Below the pieces are notes generated by a model. The model ran no database searches and was not told the origin of the DNA. It was given only the letters and a program-made list of their open reading frames with translations. Shown here in pieces: positions 63,401 through 64,000 of a stretch of DNA of 64,000 bases (its first letter is position 1; each line of letters starts with the position of its first letter). Source of the DNA: Amblyomma americanum. Taxonomy: Eukaryota; Arthropoda; Arachnida; Ixodida; Ixodidae. Made by a program: the position numbers and the translations under genes. Location: contig NW_027526742.1 of the NCBI RefSeq assembly GCF_052857255.1, forward strand, positions 18,556-82,555, read 5' to 3'.

Positions 63401-64000
63401 GAAAGGTGTAAACTTTTTCTCTCAGAACGGCGCGAAAACTTGTATTCCGGCTCAAAACAACGGGATACAACGTTTTAGATCGAAACTAGCATAATTCACG
63501 AGCATCGATTTTACAAGTCGTCGAAGAGTAGACGACAAAAAGGTGTAAACATTTTCTCTCAGAACTGCGCGAAAACTTGTATTCCGGCTCAAAACAACGG
63601 GATACATCGTTTTAGATCGAAACTAGCAAAATTCACGAGCATCGATTTTACAAGTCGTCGAAGAGTAGACGACAGAAAGGTGTAAACTTTTTCTCTCAGA
63701 ACTGCGCGAAAACTTGTATTCCAGCTCAATACAACGGGATACATCGTTTTAGATCAAAACTAGCAAAAGTCACGAGCATCGATTTTAAGGGTCGTCGAAG
63801 AGTAGACGAGAGAAAGGTGTAAACTTTTTCTCTCAGAACTGCGCGAAAACTTGTATTCCGGCTCGAATCAACGGGATACATCGTTTTAGATCGAAACTAG
63901 CGAGATATACGAGCATCGATTTTACAAATCTTCGAAGTGTAGATGAGAGAAAGCTGTAAACATTTTCTCTAAGAACTGCGCGAAAACTTGTATTCCGCTC
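57461..64000 (+). repeat. Second-order unit of about 6.8 kb, copy 2 (runs off the right edge)
   Basis: This copy follows copy 1 after a single-monomer duplication (markers at 57351 and 57488, 137 apart). Copy 2 lacks one monomer of the ACACCGAGATACATCG type near 61.06 kb. A one-base loss gives CAAAACACGGG near 63319. The window ends inside the unit, so its full length and the number of further copies are unknown. Confidence 0.8.

Larger units (their letters stand above)
17103..64000 (+). repeat. 137-bp satellite array, right part (about 342 monomers, mostly in higher-order repeats)
   Basis: The satellite resumes in the same orientation and runs to the right edge without any other insertion. 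Up to about 18.8 kb the monomers are as irregular as in the left array. From there on monomers fall into a limited set of types that recur in fixed order. Type-defining positions include CTAGCATAATTC, CTAGCAAAATTC or CTAGCGAGATTC; GAAGAG or GAAGTG; GACGAGAG, GACGACAG or GCCGACAG; and AAACATTTTC, AAACTTTTTC or AAACGTTTTC. One distinctive type, combining ATTCCAGCTCAATACAAC with CGTTTGAGAT, serves as an anchor and occurs at 19490, 21682, 23874, 24693, 26748, 27569, 30718, 31539, 34414, 38659, 40165, 44547, 48929, 51941, 54542, 58786 and 61250. Spacings between anchors are close to whole multiples of 137, less small deletions. Confidence 0.97.

Noticed and set aside
17019..63470. Recurring open frames of 61, 63, 77, 81 and 85 codons on both strands across the satellite
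   Set aside because: They repeat wherever the same monomers repeat, both strands are open at once, the frame changes every 137 bp, and no domain or signal is seen. They are by-products of the repeat.

Overview
The window is eukaryotic, non-genic DNA, almost entirely one tandem satellite interrupted by one dead non-LTR retrotransposon. It contains no intact host gene, RNA gene, CRISPR array or bacterial feature. The retrotransposon is an I-superfamily LINE: ORF1 has three CCHC zinc knuckles, and ORF2 encodes an APE-type endonuclease, reverse transcriptase, RNase H and a C-terminal CCHC motif. Its protein style and its GC-rich 5' leader resemble elements I associate with hard ticks, so a tick or other chelicerate is my best guess for the host. 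That is an inference from memory of the family, not a database result.

Layout: 1-59 is a (CA)n microsatellite running off the left edge. 60-172 is a short non-repetitive stretch that appears to be the edge of the satellite. 173-11504 (about 83 monomers) is a divergent satellite with many private substitutions and small indels and a few old block duplications, the clearest being a 14-monomer, 1913-bp tandem pair. 11505-17102 is the LINE, on the minus strand. 17103 to about 18800 is divergent satellite again. From about 18800 to 64000 the satellite is organised into higher-order repeats (HORs) whose copies are nearly identical: 16-mer (2192 bp), 21-mer (2875 bp), 29-mer offset (3970 bp), 11-mer (1506 bp), 32-mer (4382 bp), and finally a second-order unit of about 6.8 kb (49-50 monomers) made of shortened versions of the 32-mer. 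All monomers, about 425 in total, lie in the same orientation.

The basic monomer is 137 bp. Since 137 is not a multiple of 3, short open frames of 61 to 85 codons recur mechanically in every few monomers on both strands; they are not genes. The gradient from a divergent edge to a homogenised interior, with the only transposon in the divergent part, is the architecture seen at the flank of centromeric or pericentromeric satellite arrays. The sequence supports that architecture directly; centromere function is only a hypothesis.

The LINE is full length or close to it (about 5.6 kb) but inactive. ORF2 carries three in-frame stops and four frameshifts that I could locate, although nearly all catalytic residues remain readable across the broken frames. 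ORF1 is open for 361 codons but may have lost its native C-terminus to a frameshift. The insertion lacks a target-site duplication and removed about 7 bp of a satellite monomer.
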